This document shows positions 41,436 to 49,175 of a stretch of DNA of 64,000 nucleotides, piece after piece. A program made the translations under genes and the position numbers. Source of the DNA: Methylobacterium sp. E-065 (GTDB lineage Bacteria; Pseudomonadota; Alphaproteobacteria; Rhizobiales; Beijerinckiaceae); the NCBI RefSeq assembly GCF_022829605.1, contig NZ_JAKSYD010000188.1, positions 1 to 64,000 of the forward strand, read 5' to 3'. The notes under the pieces were generated by a model. That model saw only the letters and a program-made list of their open reading frames with translations. It had not been told where the DNA came from and did not search any database. The first letter of the stretch is position 1, and each line of letters begins with the position of its first letter.

Positions 41436-41665
41436 CGGCTCGGGCTCCGGCAGCGCGCGGTGGTGTTCCGCGGGCGGCCCGGTGTTGAGCGCAGGACCTC
41501 GGCTGCGTCAACCGTATGCCCGACCATTGATCAGGGATCCCGGCTGCCGTCAGTTTGGGCGATTCCGGCGCAGAATGCGGCGCCTTCGCGGCGGCAGGCT
41601 TGCGTCAGGATTGCGTCGTGGCATAGCATGCTGCATCGCAAAGCCAGCGCGAAGTCGAGTGCGGA

Positions 41666-42100
41666 ATGCCCACAGCCGACATCGGGACTGCCTCCAGCAC
41701 GATGCCCCAGGGCGGTTGCTACCGGATCCAGGTTCTGGTCGTCGGCCGCCACAAGCGCTGGCGCGACGAGGTGGCCGCGCAGGTCCGCCTGTTGGGCTAT
41801 CAGGTCACCGCCTGCGACCGCGGGGTCGACGCCATGACGGTGCTGGCGCTCGGCCTGCCGGTCGACGTTATGGTGGTGGATTCCGGCCTGCAGGGCGGCC
41901 TGTGCTGCGCACAGTTGGCCGTCGAGGCACGGACGCTGCGTCCGGGGCTGCGCATCGTGCTCGCGGGGGATGCGCGCGATGATCGGGAGCCGGAGGCACC
42001 GGCCCACATCCCCGACGCGCTCTGGGTCCGGCATGAGCAGCTCCAGAGCGGGATGGTGGCGACCCTGATGCGCGAAGCGCTGGCCGATCGCGCCGCCTGA
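41666..42100 (+). CDS. stand-alone receiver-like protein, degenerate
   Basis: The 144-residue protein has an N-terminal unstructured 18 residues, then a CheY-like fold: IQVLVVGRHKRWRDEVAAQVRLLGYQVTACDRG and VDVMVVDSGLQGGLCCAQLAVEA. The putative phospho-acceptor D72 is kept. The acidic pair expected after the first strand is replaced by G27-R28, the Thr/Ser after strand 4 by Ala (LAGDA), and no conserved Lys follows strand 5. It is therefore likely a pseudo-receiver with a phosphorylation-independent role. It stands alone upstream of the chemoreceptor gene, separated by 556 bases. Confidence 0.7.
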   Translation: MPTADIGTASSTMPQGGCYRIQVLVVGRHKRWRDEVAAQVRLLGYQVTACDRGVDAMTVLALGLPVDVMVVDSGLQGGLCCAQLAVEARTLRPGLRIVLAGDARDDREPEAPAHIPDALWVRHEQLQSGMVATLMREALADRAA

Positions 42101-42656
42101 TCGTACGCGCTGCCGGGATATATTGACGACCTGCGCCGGCGTGGGCCCGCAGGGCTGATCGGAGCCGAACCGGTCATCGCACTGCGCGAGCCGTCTGGCG
42201 TCTGACAGGGGCTTGATTCCTATCCGTCCAGCAATGCCGTTCCGCGTAGAGCCGGCGGATCAGCATTGGTCGATCGCTCGTGAATCTGGAACTCGTGCCG
42301 CAGTTCAGACGACCCTTCCGGCCAAGACCCGAGGATCGGGCCACGCAAAAGCACGATGTTCAAGATCTCGACGTGTGACGCTCATCATCTCGTCCAAGTT
42401 GATCGAAAACATGATAGGGTTTGAGTCACATATTTTGGATCTGTTCTTGAATAACTCGAAAACCCAGTTGGGCGCGTAACACGGCGGCTCGTGAAATTTG
42501 CTCAGAACAAGGCACGTTTTCCGTGAGCATAAGCTGTATTTCGACAATAAAACTTTAGGTTACGTGGTTAAAATGTCACGATACTGTCATGTGCGAATCG
42601 CTTGCTGGTAGAGCTAGGTCCCATCAAAGACCGTCTCAGCCAAGGGGCAGGTTGCT
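42101..42656. other. AT-richer intergenic region upstream of the chemoreceptor
   Basis: 556 bases without a convincing gene; 42360-42600 is distinctly AT-richer than the neighbours. A minus-strand frame at 42305-42547 is open but has no ribosome site or family features. The region probably holds the chemoreceptor promoter and perhaps a long leader. Confidence 0.4.
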
Positions 42657-44651
42657 GTGATAATAGGAATTCGTATTCGTCTGTACGCGGGGTTCGCTAT
42701 TCTCGTCGCGATCACCGCCGTCATCGGTGCATTTGCAACCTACCAGCAAGATAACTTGAATCGCGAATACGAGCGGCTGACCTTCATCGGAGAAAGCGCC
42801 CAGGAGATCATCGCGATGGACGGCCTCGCCGCCCAGCTCTCAGCTAAAGCCGAGCATTACCGCTTGGCGCCGGAAGCTGCCCAGATCACCGCCATGCAGA
42901 CGGTGCGGAGCGCATTGGAGGAGATCGCCATACACCGTAAGGCCAAGGCGCTGACCGAGGAGGGGAGAAATCGGTATGACGCCATCGTCGGCAGCGCGGC
43001 CGCGATGAAGGCGGATCTGGACCACCTCGCGGAAGCCGGCACCCGGCTTGATGCCGCGAAGCTGCGCCTCATCAAGGCGGGCAACACTATCGCCCACCTC
43101 ATTGAGGGCCTGCTCGCGGAGATAAACCAGGACGGCGATCATGAAGCGAGGCTGCAGGCCAGCCGCTTCGAGAATGCCGTGCTGGCCGCGCGTCTCGCGG
43201 CCGCGCGCTCCGTGATTGATCCGAAACCGCTCTATCAGGAGGAATTCCGGGGCAAGATCGAGCGGGCTCGTGCCGAGCTCCGGGAGCTCGGAGGCCCTCG
43301 CCTTGCGGCCATTGCCGGGCAGGTCAAGGAACTTGCGGACGCGCTCGTCACCTACAAGGCGGAGCTCGACAGCTTCCACGAGGCGGCGACTGCCTCGAAG
43401 GCGACGTTCGAGACCGGCATCAAGCCGCATACGGACGCCATCGCGGCGGATTGCGCCAAACTTCGGGAGCGGATCCTGAGCGCGTCGACGGCGATCAAGG
43501 CGTCGACCGCGGAACTGGCCCTGCGCGCTTGGCGCATCGAGATCGGCCTCGGCGCACTGGCCCTGATCATCGGCGTCACTCTGGCCTCACTCATCGCGCG
43601 CAGCATCATCACGCCCATCGAGGGCATGGTGGATGCCATGGCGCGCTTGGCCGACGGTGACACGGATCTCGTGGTCCCCTCGCAGAATGCCGCTGGCGAA
43701 CTGGGCGCCATGGCCAAGGCGGTGGAGGTTTTCCGGACGAACGCCATCGTCCGGGCCGAGCTGGAAGCCGCCCAGGCGGCCGACCGGGAGGCACGTGAGC
43801 GCCGGGCCGAGCGTCGCGACCAACTCGTCGAGATCTTCGATCAAAGGGTAGCGGCCTCCCTGGAGATCGTCACCCTGGCCACCGACGAGCTCGATGCCAC
43901 GGCACACTCGATGACGCAGATTGCGGAAGACACGAACAACCAAGCGGTCGCCTCCAGCACGGCTGCCGATCTCGCGTCCATGAACGTGGAGACCGTGGCG
44001 GCGGCGGCCGAAGAGATGGTCTCGTCGCTTCAGGAGATCGAGCGTCAGGTGCTCCGCGCCAACGAGGCGGCTGGCTTGGCCGCCCACGAGGCCGAGGCCA
44101 GCAACGCCGCCATGGCGAGCCTCCGTGCAGCCTCCGAGCAGATCGGCGCGGCAGTCACGACCATCTCGGGAATTGCGGCCCAGACCAACCTTCTGGCCCT
44201 CAACGCCACGATCGAGGCGGCCCGCGCCGGCGAGGCCGGGCGGGGTTTCGCCGTGGTGGCGGCCGAAGTGAAGGAACTGGCCAGCCAGACCGGCAAGGCC
44301 ACCGACGAGATCGGCGGGCTGATCACCGCGATCCAGGCGGCCACGACGCAGGCGGCCGCGGCGATGCAGCAGATCGCGCACACGATCACGAGCGTGAACG
44401 AGATCAGCGGAGCGATCGCCTCGACGGTGGTGGAGCAGACGGCCGCGACCAGCGAGATCTCGCGCAATGCCAGCGAGGCGGCCAACGGAACGCAGCACGT
44501 GTCGACCAACGTATCGCGTGTGCTGACGTCTGCCAGCGAGACCGGCAGCGCCGCCTCGCAGGTGCTGAGCGCAGCGGCCGAGCTGTCCAAGCAGTCACGA
44601 GCGGTCAAGCAGGAGGTGAGTAACTTCCTGCGCGACATCCAGGCCGTGTGA
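42657..44651 (+). CDS. methyl-accepting chemotaxis protein with HBM-type sensor
   Basis: The 664-residue receptor has a first membrane helix (RIRLYAGFAILVAITAVIGAF), a long all-helical periplasmic region (about 35-290) of the helical bimodular type, and a second helix (IGLGALALIIGVTLASLIA). A HAMP domain follows (SIITPIEGMVDAMARLADGDTD), then the signalling domain with the conserved hairpin GIAAQTNLLALNATIEAARAGEAGRGFAVVAAEVKELA. The start is GTG at 42657 with AAGGGG upstream. There is no C-terminal CheR-tether pentapeptide. HBM receptors often sense organic acids; the ligand here is unknown. Confidence 0.9.
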   Translation: MIIGIRIRLYAGFAILVAITAVIGAFATYQQDNLNREYERLTFIGESAQEIIAMDGLAAQLSAKAEHYRLAPEAAQITAMQTVRSALEEIAIHRKAKALTEEGRNRYDAIVGSAAAMKADLDHLAEAGTRLDAAKLRLIKAGNTIAHLIEGLLAEINQDGDHEARLQASRFENAVLAARLAAARSVIDPKPLYQEEFRGKIERARAELRELGGPRLAAIAGQVKELADALVTYKAELDSFHEAATASKATFETGIKPHTDAIAADCAKLRERILSASTAIKASTAELALRAWRIEIGLGALALIIGVTLASLIARSIITPIEGMVDAMARLADGDTDLVVPSQNAAGELGAMAKAVEVFRTNAIVRAELEAAQAADREARERRAERRDQLVEIFDQRVAASLEIVTLATDELDATAHSMTQIAEDTNNQAVASSTAADLASMNVETVAAAAEEMVSSLQEIERQVLRANEAAGLAAHEAEASNAAMASLRAASEQIGAAVTTISGIAAQTNLLALNATIEAARAGEAGRGFAVVAAEVKELASQTGKATDEIGGLITAIQAATTQAAAAMQQIAHTITSVNEISGAIASTVVEQTAATSEISRNASEAANGTQHVSTNVSRVLTSASETGSAASQVLSAAAELSKQSRAVKQEVSNFLRDIQAV

Positions 44652-44656
44652 GTCGG

Positions 44657-44685
44657 CGATCTGAGCGCCGCACGCGCTCAGATCG
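44657..44685. terminator. bidirectional hairpin between convergent genes
   Basis: CGATCTGAGCGC (44657-44668) and GCGCTCAGATCG (44674-44685) form a perfect 12-bp stem with a five-base loop. It begins six bases after the chemoreceptor stop and includes the stop codon of the convergent gene at 44678. No T run follows, but symmetry and position fit a shared transcript end. Confidence 0.72.
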
Positions 44686-45502
44686 CGGCGGCGGGATCCG
44701 TCTCGTCGCCGTCGCGGCTGCGCCGCCCGCGCGGCCGACGGTCGAGGAACGCGCGGCCCAGCGCGCGCAGCGGCGCGGTGAGCCGGCGGGCATCCTCGGC
44801 CCGCTCCATGATGCGCTCGCCGTTGCGGATCTCCTTGTCGAGCCGGGCCATCGTCCGGGCGAGCGCCGGATCGTCGTCGTCGAGCCAGACCTGCGTGACG
44901 CGGGCGAAGGCGATCACCACGCCCTGGAGCTTCAGCTGGCCGAGCGGTCCCTCGGTGTCGATCCCGGCGGCTGCCAGCATGTAGCGGTGCGAGTTCAGCA
45001 TCACGCCGTTCAGCGCCAGCATCGACAGCGGCTCGCCACGCAACGCGTAGGCGATCCGCTGTAGGGCCGGCTTGTAGGGCTCCATTGCATCGAGGCGGCG
45101 CATCAGCACGTCGAACAGGCGCTCGCGGGTCGGCTCCTCCTCGAGGCCTGAGAGGTCGCCCTCCAGCACCTTGCGGTCGATGATCCGGGTGAGCCAGCCG
45201 AGGACGGCACCCTTCGATGGGAACAGATCGCGCAGTTCGGCGAGTGTCAGCCCTGCTTCCCGGGCGATGTCGCCGATCTCGATGTCGTTCCAGGGCTGCT
45301 CGGCGGCGAGCCGCATCAGCCCCTCGACGGCGGCCTCCCGGGGCGAGAGCTTCGGTGCGCTGCTCTCACTCGCAGCCGTGCTGATCCGAGGCGGGGCCTC
45401 GGGCGCACCGCTTTCCGGCGCGACGCCCTCGGATGCACCGCTCGTCTTGGCTGGGCTCGTGGCCTTGCGGGGGCGCTTCGAAAGGCCTTTGCTCTCAGTC
45501 AT
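44678..45502 (-). CDS. TetR-fold protein with COQ9-like C-terminal half
   Basis: The 274-residue protein has a disordered N-terminus (1-50) and a TetR-like helix-turn-helix (about 55-100: AAVEGLMRLAAEQPWNDIEIGDIAREAGLTLAELRDLFPSKGAVLGWL). The C-terminal part reads LKLQGVVIAFARVTQVWLDDDDPALARTMARLDKEI. In COQ9 proteins the corresponding region is a lipid-binding helix with a W/Y-L-x-D-x-S then T-x2-FLD-x-RI pattern, which this resembles. COQ9 proteins bind ubiquinone precursors and assist ubiquinone synthesis rather than binding DNA. The neighbourhood includes ubiK, so a COQ9-like role is plausible; a true TetR regulator remains possible. The gene is the last of the ybjN-proC group. Confidence 0.72.
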   Translation of the reverse strand: MTESKGLSKRPRKATSPAKTSGASEGVAPESGAPEAPPRISTAASESSAPKLSPREAAVEGLMRLAAEQPWNDIEIGDIAREAGLTLAELRDLFPSKGAVLGWLTRIIDRKVLEGDLSGLEEEPTRERLFDVLMRRLDAMEPYKPALQRIAYALRGEPLSMLALNGVMLNSHRYMLAAAGIDTEGPLGQLKLQGVVIAFARVTQVWLDDDDPALARTMARLDKEIRNGERIMERAEDARRLTAPLRALGRAFLDRRPRGRRSRDGDETDPAAAI

Positions 45503-45605
45503 GGGTCTGTCGCCCGCTCCTGTCGGTTATTCCGCCTGATGTAGGCAGTCCGCCACGGAAGGGCAGGGGTTTCGCGCGGCCATGCCGCACGGGTCCGACC
45601 GGATG

Positions 45606-46439
45606 TCAGTCGGCGAGTTCCCCGGCCCGCCGCCGGGCTGCCGCCACGGCCTCCCGCATCAGCGCGCCGAGCCCGTCCGGGCGCATCAGCACGTCGAGGG
45701 CCGCCGCCGTGGTCCCGCCGGGGGACGTCACGTTGCGGCGCAGTTCCGCCGCCTCGGCGGGATTGGCGTCGAGGAGCGCGCCCGATCCCGAAACGGTCGC
45801 CCGGGCGAGGCGCCGCGCCACCTCCGGATCGAGCCCGGCCGCGATCCCGGCTTCGGCCAGCGCCTCGACCAGAAGGAAGACATAAGCCGGTCCGGAGCCC
45901 GAGACCGCCGTCACCGCGTCGATCTGCGCCTCGTCGGCCAGCCACGCGACGGTCCCGTTCGCCGCCAGCAGGGCGTCCGCCGCGGCATGCTGCCCGGGTG
46001 TGACCTGCGGGCTGGCATAGGCCCCGGTCGCGCCGCGGCCGATGCTGGCCGGCAGGTTCGGCATCGCCCGGACGATGGCCCGCGCCCGCTTGAGCCGGCC
46101 GGTCAGGTCAGCCACCGTCTTGCCGGCCAGGATCGATACGAGGAGCGTGTCGCGGCCGATCAGGCGGTCGAGTCCGGGGGCGGCTGCCTCCAGCCCCTGC
46201 GGCTTGATGCCGAGCACCAAGACGGCGCCGGGCTCCGGGTCCGGCGGGTTGAGGGCGATGCTCCGCTCCGTGCAGAGGGCGACGATCTCCCGGCTCGGCA
46301 CCGGATCGATCAGCGTGGTGCGGCGCGGATCCAGGCCCGCCGCCAGCCAGCCCGCCAGCATCGATCCGCCCATCTTGCCGGCCCCGGCCAGGACCAGCGA
46401 GGCGGGCATCGATGCCGGACGAGGGTCTTGGGCGGTCAC
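45606..46439 (-). CDS. proC: pyrroline-5-carboxylate reductase
   Basis: The 277-residue enzyme reduces pyrroline-5-carboxylate to proline with NAD(P)H. It has the Rossmann motif LAGAGKMGGSM (about 17-27), VLGIKPQ, RAMPNLPASIGRGATG, the catalytic-region DAVTAVSGSGPAYVFLLVEAL, and NVTSPGGTTAAAL. The GTG at 46439 overlaps the ybjN stop (GTGA) and is used here; the ATG at 46409 is the alternative and would remove ten residues before the domain. Confidence 0.92.
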   Translation of the reverse strand: MTAQDPRPASMPASLVLAGAGKMGGSMLAGWLAAGLDPRRTTLIDPVPSREIVALCTERSIALNPPDPEPGAVLVLGIKPQGLEAAAPGLDRLIGRDTLLVSILAGKTVADLTGRLKRARAIVRAMPNLPASIGRGATGAYASPQVTPGQHAAADALLAANGTVAWLADEAQIDAVTAVSGSGPAYVFLLVEALAEAGIAAGLDPEVARRLARATVSGSGALLDANPAEAAELRRNVTSPGGTTAAALDVLMRPDGLGALMREAVAAARRRAGELAD

Positions 46440-46945
46440 GCCTCGCCTTCGGTCTCGAACAGCACGGCGTCCAGGGCGTCGCGGGCGCTCTTGCCGGCCC
46501 AGAGCACGAACTGGAAGGCCTGGAAGTAACGCTCGCAGGCGTCGACCGCGGTCTTCATCATGGTGGCGCATTGCGGGTGGGTCGGGACCGCGCCCCCCGT
46601 CAGCAGCAGCGCGTGGCGGAACATCACCACGCCGTCGCTCGACCACAGGTCGAAATGCCCGACCCAGAGCTGCTCGTTGATCAGCGCGATGAGGCGCATC
46701 ACCTCGGTCCGCTGCCGATCCGGCACCTTCAGATCGAACGCGCAGGCGACGTGAAGCGCCTCGACATCCTCGATCCAGGTGAAGGCCACGTTGTAGTCGG
46801 TCCAGCGGCCGGGGCTCGTTACCGACATCTCGTCGGTCTCGGCCCGATCGAAGATCCAGTCGCGCAACGACGCCAAACGCTCGACAACGTCGAGCGGATG
46901 CTCGTTCCTGTCCGGGTCGTGGAAGTCGACGTTGAGCAGCGGCAT
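46436..46945 (-). CDS. YbjN-domain protein
   Basis: The 169-residue acidic protein shows the YbjN pattern: LDVVERLASLRDWIFDRAETDEMSV, VAFTWIEDVEALHVACAFDLKVP, RTEVMRLIALINEQLWVGHFDLWSSDGVVMFRHALL. The ATG at 46945 is used because the residues upstream in the frame are not protein-like. YbjN proteins adopt a chaperone-like (type III secretion chaperone/CesT) fold and are linked to stress tolerance, but have no defined reaction. It is translationally coupled to proC. Confidence 0.8.
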   Translation of the reverse strand: MPLLNVDFHDPDRNEHPLDVVERLASLRDWIFDRAETDEMSVTSPGRWTDYNVAFTWIEDVEALHVACAFDLKVPDRQRTEVMRLIALINEQLWVGHFDLWSSDGVVMFRHALLLTGGAVPTHPQCATMMKTAVDACERYFQAFQFVLWAGKSARDALDAVLFETEGEA

Positions 46946-47239
46946 GACGATCCAAAATGACGGTCCGGACGAGAAGTCCGGTCCGTCGTGAGCGGTGATG
47001 CGAAACCGGAGTGCCGAGAACACTCCGAGACCTGGAACAGCCGGCAGATCTGCGCCGGTGGTGATGCGATCGACTGTCGAAGCTCCGCGGACATCGCCCC
47101 GCAGCGCTCGAATCACCCTCTGCCCGACTATAGACCGGCCCTGACTCGCGACACAAAGCGCAGGCCCTAAGCAGTGAACAGGAAACCGGATCGTCGCCGC
47201 GGCTTCCTGTGTAAAAGCTCCGGCCGTTGCCGCGCGGAC

Positions 47240-47524
47240 TCAAACCACCTCGCTCAGGCCCGCCGCACCCGCGGCAGCGGAGCCGGATTTGGCCTCAAGG
47301 GCTGCGACGCGGGCCGTGAGCGCCGTGTTCTGCGTCTGCAGGCTGGTCACGAGATCGCGAAGCACGTCGAGTTCTTCGCGCGAGGCGATGTCGAGGTCGC
47401 GGATCACACGTTCGAGCTGGGCCCGGGCCACGGTCTCGGCCTCGCGGCGCACCCCCTGCGCGGCGCCAGCCGCGTCGGTCATCAGGCGGGCGAGGTCGTC
47501 AAACAGGCGATTGGAGGGGGGCAT
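47240..47524 (-). CDS. ubiK: ubiquinone biosynthesis accessory factor UbiK (BMFP/YqiC family)
   Basis: The 94-residue protein has SNRLFDDLARLMTDAAGAAQGVRREAETVARAQLERVIRDLDIASREELDVLRDLVTSLQTQNTALTARVAALE. This is the BMFP/UbiK pattern of an amphipathic membrane-associating helix followed by a long coiled coil. In E. coli UbiK is needed for efficient aerobic ubiquinone synthesis with UbiJ. GGGAGACCAGG directly precedes the ATG. It lies upstream of ybjN-proC on the same strand, with a gap of about 295 bases. Confidence 0.85.
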   Translation of the reverse strand: MPPSNRLFDDLARLMTDAAGAAQGVRREAETVARAQLERVIRDLDIASREELDVLRDLVTSLQTQNTALTARVAALEAKSGSAAAGAAGLSEVV

Positions 47525-47631
47525 CCTGGTCTCCCGGATCGGCCGGCTGCCGCGACGGCCGCCTGACGGCACGATTCCAGACGACGAGATAGGAATCTTC
47601 GAAGGGCCGGGCAACGCCCGGATCGCAGGAA

Positions 47632-47663
47632 GCGGAGCAGGGCCCGGTCGGGCCCCGCTCCGC
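47632..47663 (-). terminator. long hairpin after the Met/Arg/His-rich peptide gene
   Basis: GCGGAGC, one mismatch, GGGCCC (47632-47645) pairs with GGGCCC, mismatch, GCTCCGC (47650-47663) around a four-base loop. It starts eight bases after the stop at 47671. A second hairpin CCGGGC/GCCCGG follows at about 47608-47622. There is no T run, but two successive strong stems suggest transcript termination. Confidence 0.65.
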
Positions 47664-47670
47664 ACGGGAA

Positions 47671-47904
47671 TCACATGCGGTGCATGCGGTGATGCATCAT
47701 CCGGCGATCCATCCGCCGGTGCATGTGGTGGCGCATCATGCGGCGATGCGTCATGCGCCGCTCCATGGGCGTCATCCGGACCTGGGTGACGGCATCGGAC
47801 GTCGTGACAGCGCCCGGCATGGCGGGGGCCGCGGAGGCGGGCTGGACGAGGGCGGCACCACCCAGCGAGGCCAGGACGGCGAAGGCGAAGGTCAGTTTCC
47901 TCAC
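47671..47904 (-). CDS. secreted Met/Arg/His-rich peptide
   Basis: The 77-residue precursor has a signal peptide (MRKLTFAFAVLASLGGAALV to about residue 26, ending ASAA). The last 34 residues contain 11 Met, 11 Arg and 7 His in a pseudo-repetitive pattern of HRRM, RHHM, HRRM, RRMM and HHRM units. Met and His clusters in exported proteins usually mean copper or silver handling, while the Arg content could give membrane or nucleic-acid binding. The start is GTG at 47904 with GGAG upstream. I know no named family. It is flanked by hairpins on both sides, so it is probably a single-gene transcript. Confidence 0.7.
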   Translation of the reverse strand: MRKLTFAFAVLASLGGAALVQPASAAPAMPGAVTTSDAVTQVRMTPMERRMTHRRMMRHHMHRRMDRRMMHHRMHRM

Positions 47905-47950
47905 GAGGAGACTCCAATTCTCTGATGGCCGGGTATGGCGCCCGGTTCAT

Positions 47951-47966
47951 CCTCCCGGACGGGAGG
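47951..47966 (-). terminator. hairpin downstream of phoH
   Basis: CCTCCCG (47951-47957), GA, CGGGAGG (47960-47966) form a perfect 7-bp stem 72 bases after the phoH stop and 47 bases before the next gene start. It could end the phoH transcript; the tight two-base loop makes it less certain. Confidence 0.5.
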
Positions 47967-48037
47967 TGCGGAGAGTCGTCTCGTGCCGCAGGGCGGCACG
48001 GCGGGCCGTCGAGGACCCGCCGCCATCAACTGCTGAG

Positions 48038-48754
48038 TTACAGATTCGTTTCCTCGAACGCCTTGACCCACTCGGCGCAGATCCCGGAGCGCACGATGTC
48101 GTTTCGCGTAAACTCAACCACCGGTATCGGCATCATCCGGCTTTTGACGAGATGCATCACCGTACGCAGGCCGGAGGTCTCGCGCAGATCGGTCTGCGAG
48201 ATGTCTCCGTTGATGATGACCTGGCAATCGTCGCCGATGCGGGTCAGGAACATCTTGATTTCGTTGACCGTGGTGTTCTGCGCCTCGTCGAGGATCACGA
48301 GACAGTTCTTGAAGGTCCGTCCGCGCATCACCTCGAACGGGACGATCTCGATGTCGCCGGTCTTGAGGGCGATTTCGAAGGCGGCGGCGCCCATGCGCTC
48401 CTTCATGGCCTCGGTCAGCGGGGCGACCCAGGGCGCGATCTTCTCTTCGAGGGTTCCGGGGAAGAACCCGAGCGAGCGGCCCGAGGGCACGTTCGGGCGG
48501 GTGATGACGACTTTGGAGATGCGGCGCTGGCGGAGCTGATCCGCGGCGCGGGTGCCGGCGATGAAGGTCTTGCCGGTGCCGGCCGGCCCCAGGACGATGA
48601 CCTGCGGGGAGCGCGCGAGGGCGTCGAGATACTCGGCTTGGCGTTCGGTGAGGGGCTGGATGGGAGCGAGGTTGCGTTCTTCGTCGAAGCGTGTGCGGTG
48701 AATGCGGGACGTGCGGTCTTCAACCAGTTCAAGTCGTGCGCGGCGTCTCTTCAT
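48038..48754 (-). CDS. phoH: PhoH-family ATPase
   Basis: The 238-residue protein has PLTERQAEYLDAL, Walker A GPAGTGKT (56-63), VITRPNVPSGRSLGFFPGTLEEKIAPWVAPL (PhoH signature), Walker B CLVILDEAQN and the sensor region LTRIGDDCQVIINGDISQTDL. It corresponds to the short PhoH (E. coli PhoH) rather than the PhoL or toxin-linked PhoH2 forms. The role is thought to be RNA-related ATPase/helicase activity. The start at 48754 (MKRRRARLEL) gives a basic N-terminus; an ATG at 48769 is also open. Confidence 0.88.
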   Translation of the reverse strand: MKRRRARLELVEDRTSRIHRTRFDEERNLAPIQPLTERQAEYLDALARSPQVIVLGPAGTGKTFIAGTRAADQLRQRRISKVVITRPNVPSGRSLGFFPGTLEEKIAPWVAPLTEAMKERMGAAAFEIALKTGDIEIVPFEVMRGRTFKNCLVILDEAQNTTVNEIKMFLTRIGDDCQVIINGDISQTDLRETSGLRTVMHLVKSRMMPIPVVEFTRNDIVRSGICAEWVKAFEETNL

Positions 48755-49175
48755 GGATGTACACTCCAACGGGACTTGCCAACCTGGATCTGCTTTTGAA
48801 CTGCCGTTTACCTGCGTGCTCCCGGATCAACGTCTATCGCGGAACTAATACGGGCCCCTTCCCAAAGGTTCCGCACCGCGCGCGCCCGCCTGTGGAGAGC
48901 GTCACGACATGCCGCGCGCGGCCGAATACGTGATGCAACTGTCGCACCAGCGTGATCCGTGCTCCACGATTGCGCGCAGGGTGTGACCAGGGGGTGACGG
49001 TAGACTCGGCCGCCGCGAAAAAGTCGTGAGGCTGGCACGGATGCATCAGGCTCGGAATTGGGGAGACGCGAACACGCGACATCCGGCACGATCACGATAC
49101 CTCCCCGCCCGCGGGGGGCGAAGCCGGCCGACCCTGCCGCCCTGAAACGTCCGGGCTTGGTCGGCGGGACCTGCC
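48755..49175. other. intergenic region between uvrD and phoH
   Basis: 421 bases with no convincing gene. CCCCGC/GCGGGG near 49100-49118 forms a small hairpin downstream of uvrD, possibly a transcript end. Frames open on both strands here are short and compositionally biased. Confidence 0.4.

Noticed and set aside
42305..42547. 80-codon minus-strand frame in the AT-rich spacer before the chemoreceptor
   Set aside because: No ribosome site, no signal or domain, and it lies across a likely promoter region.
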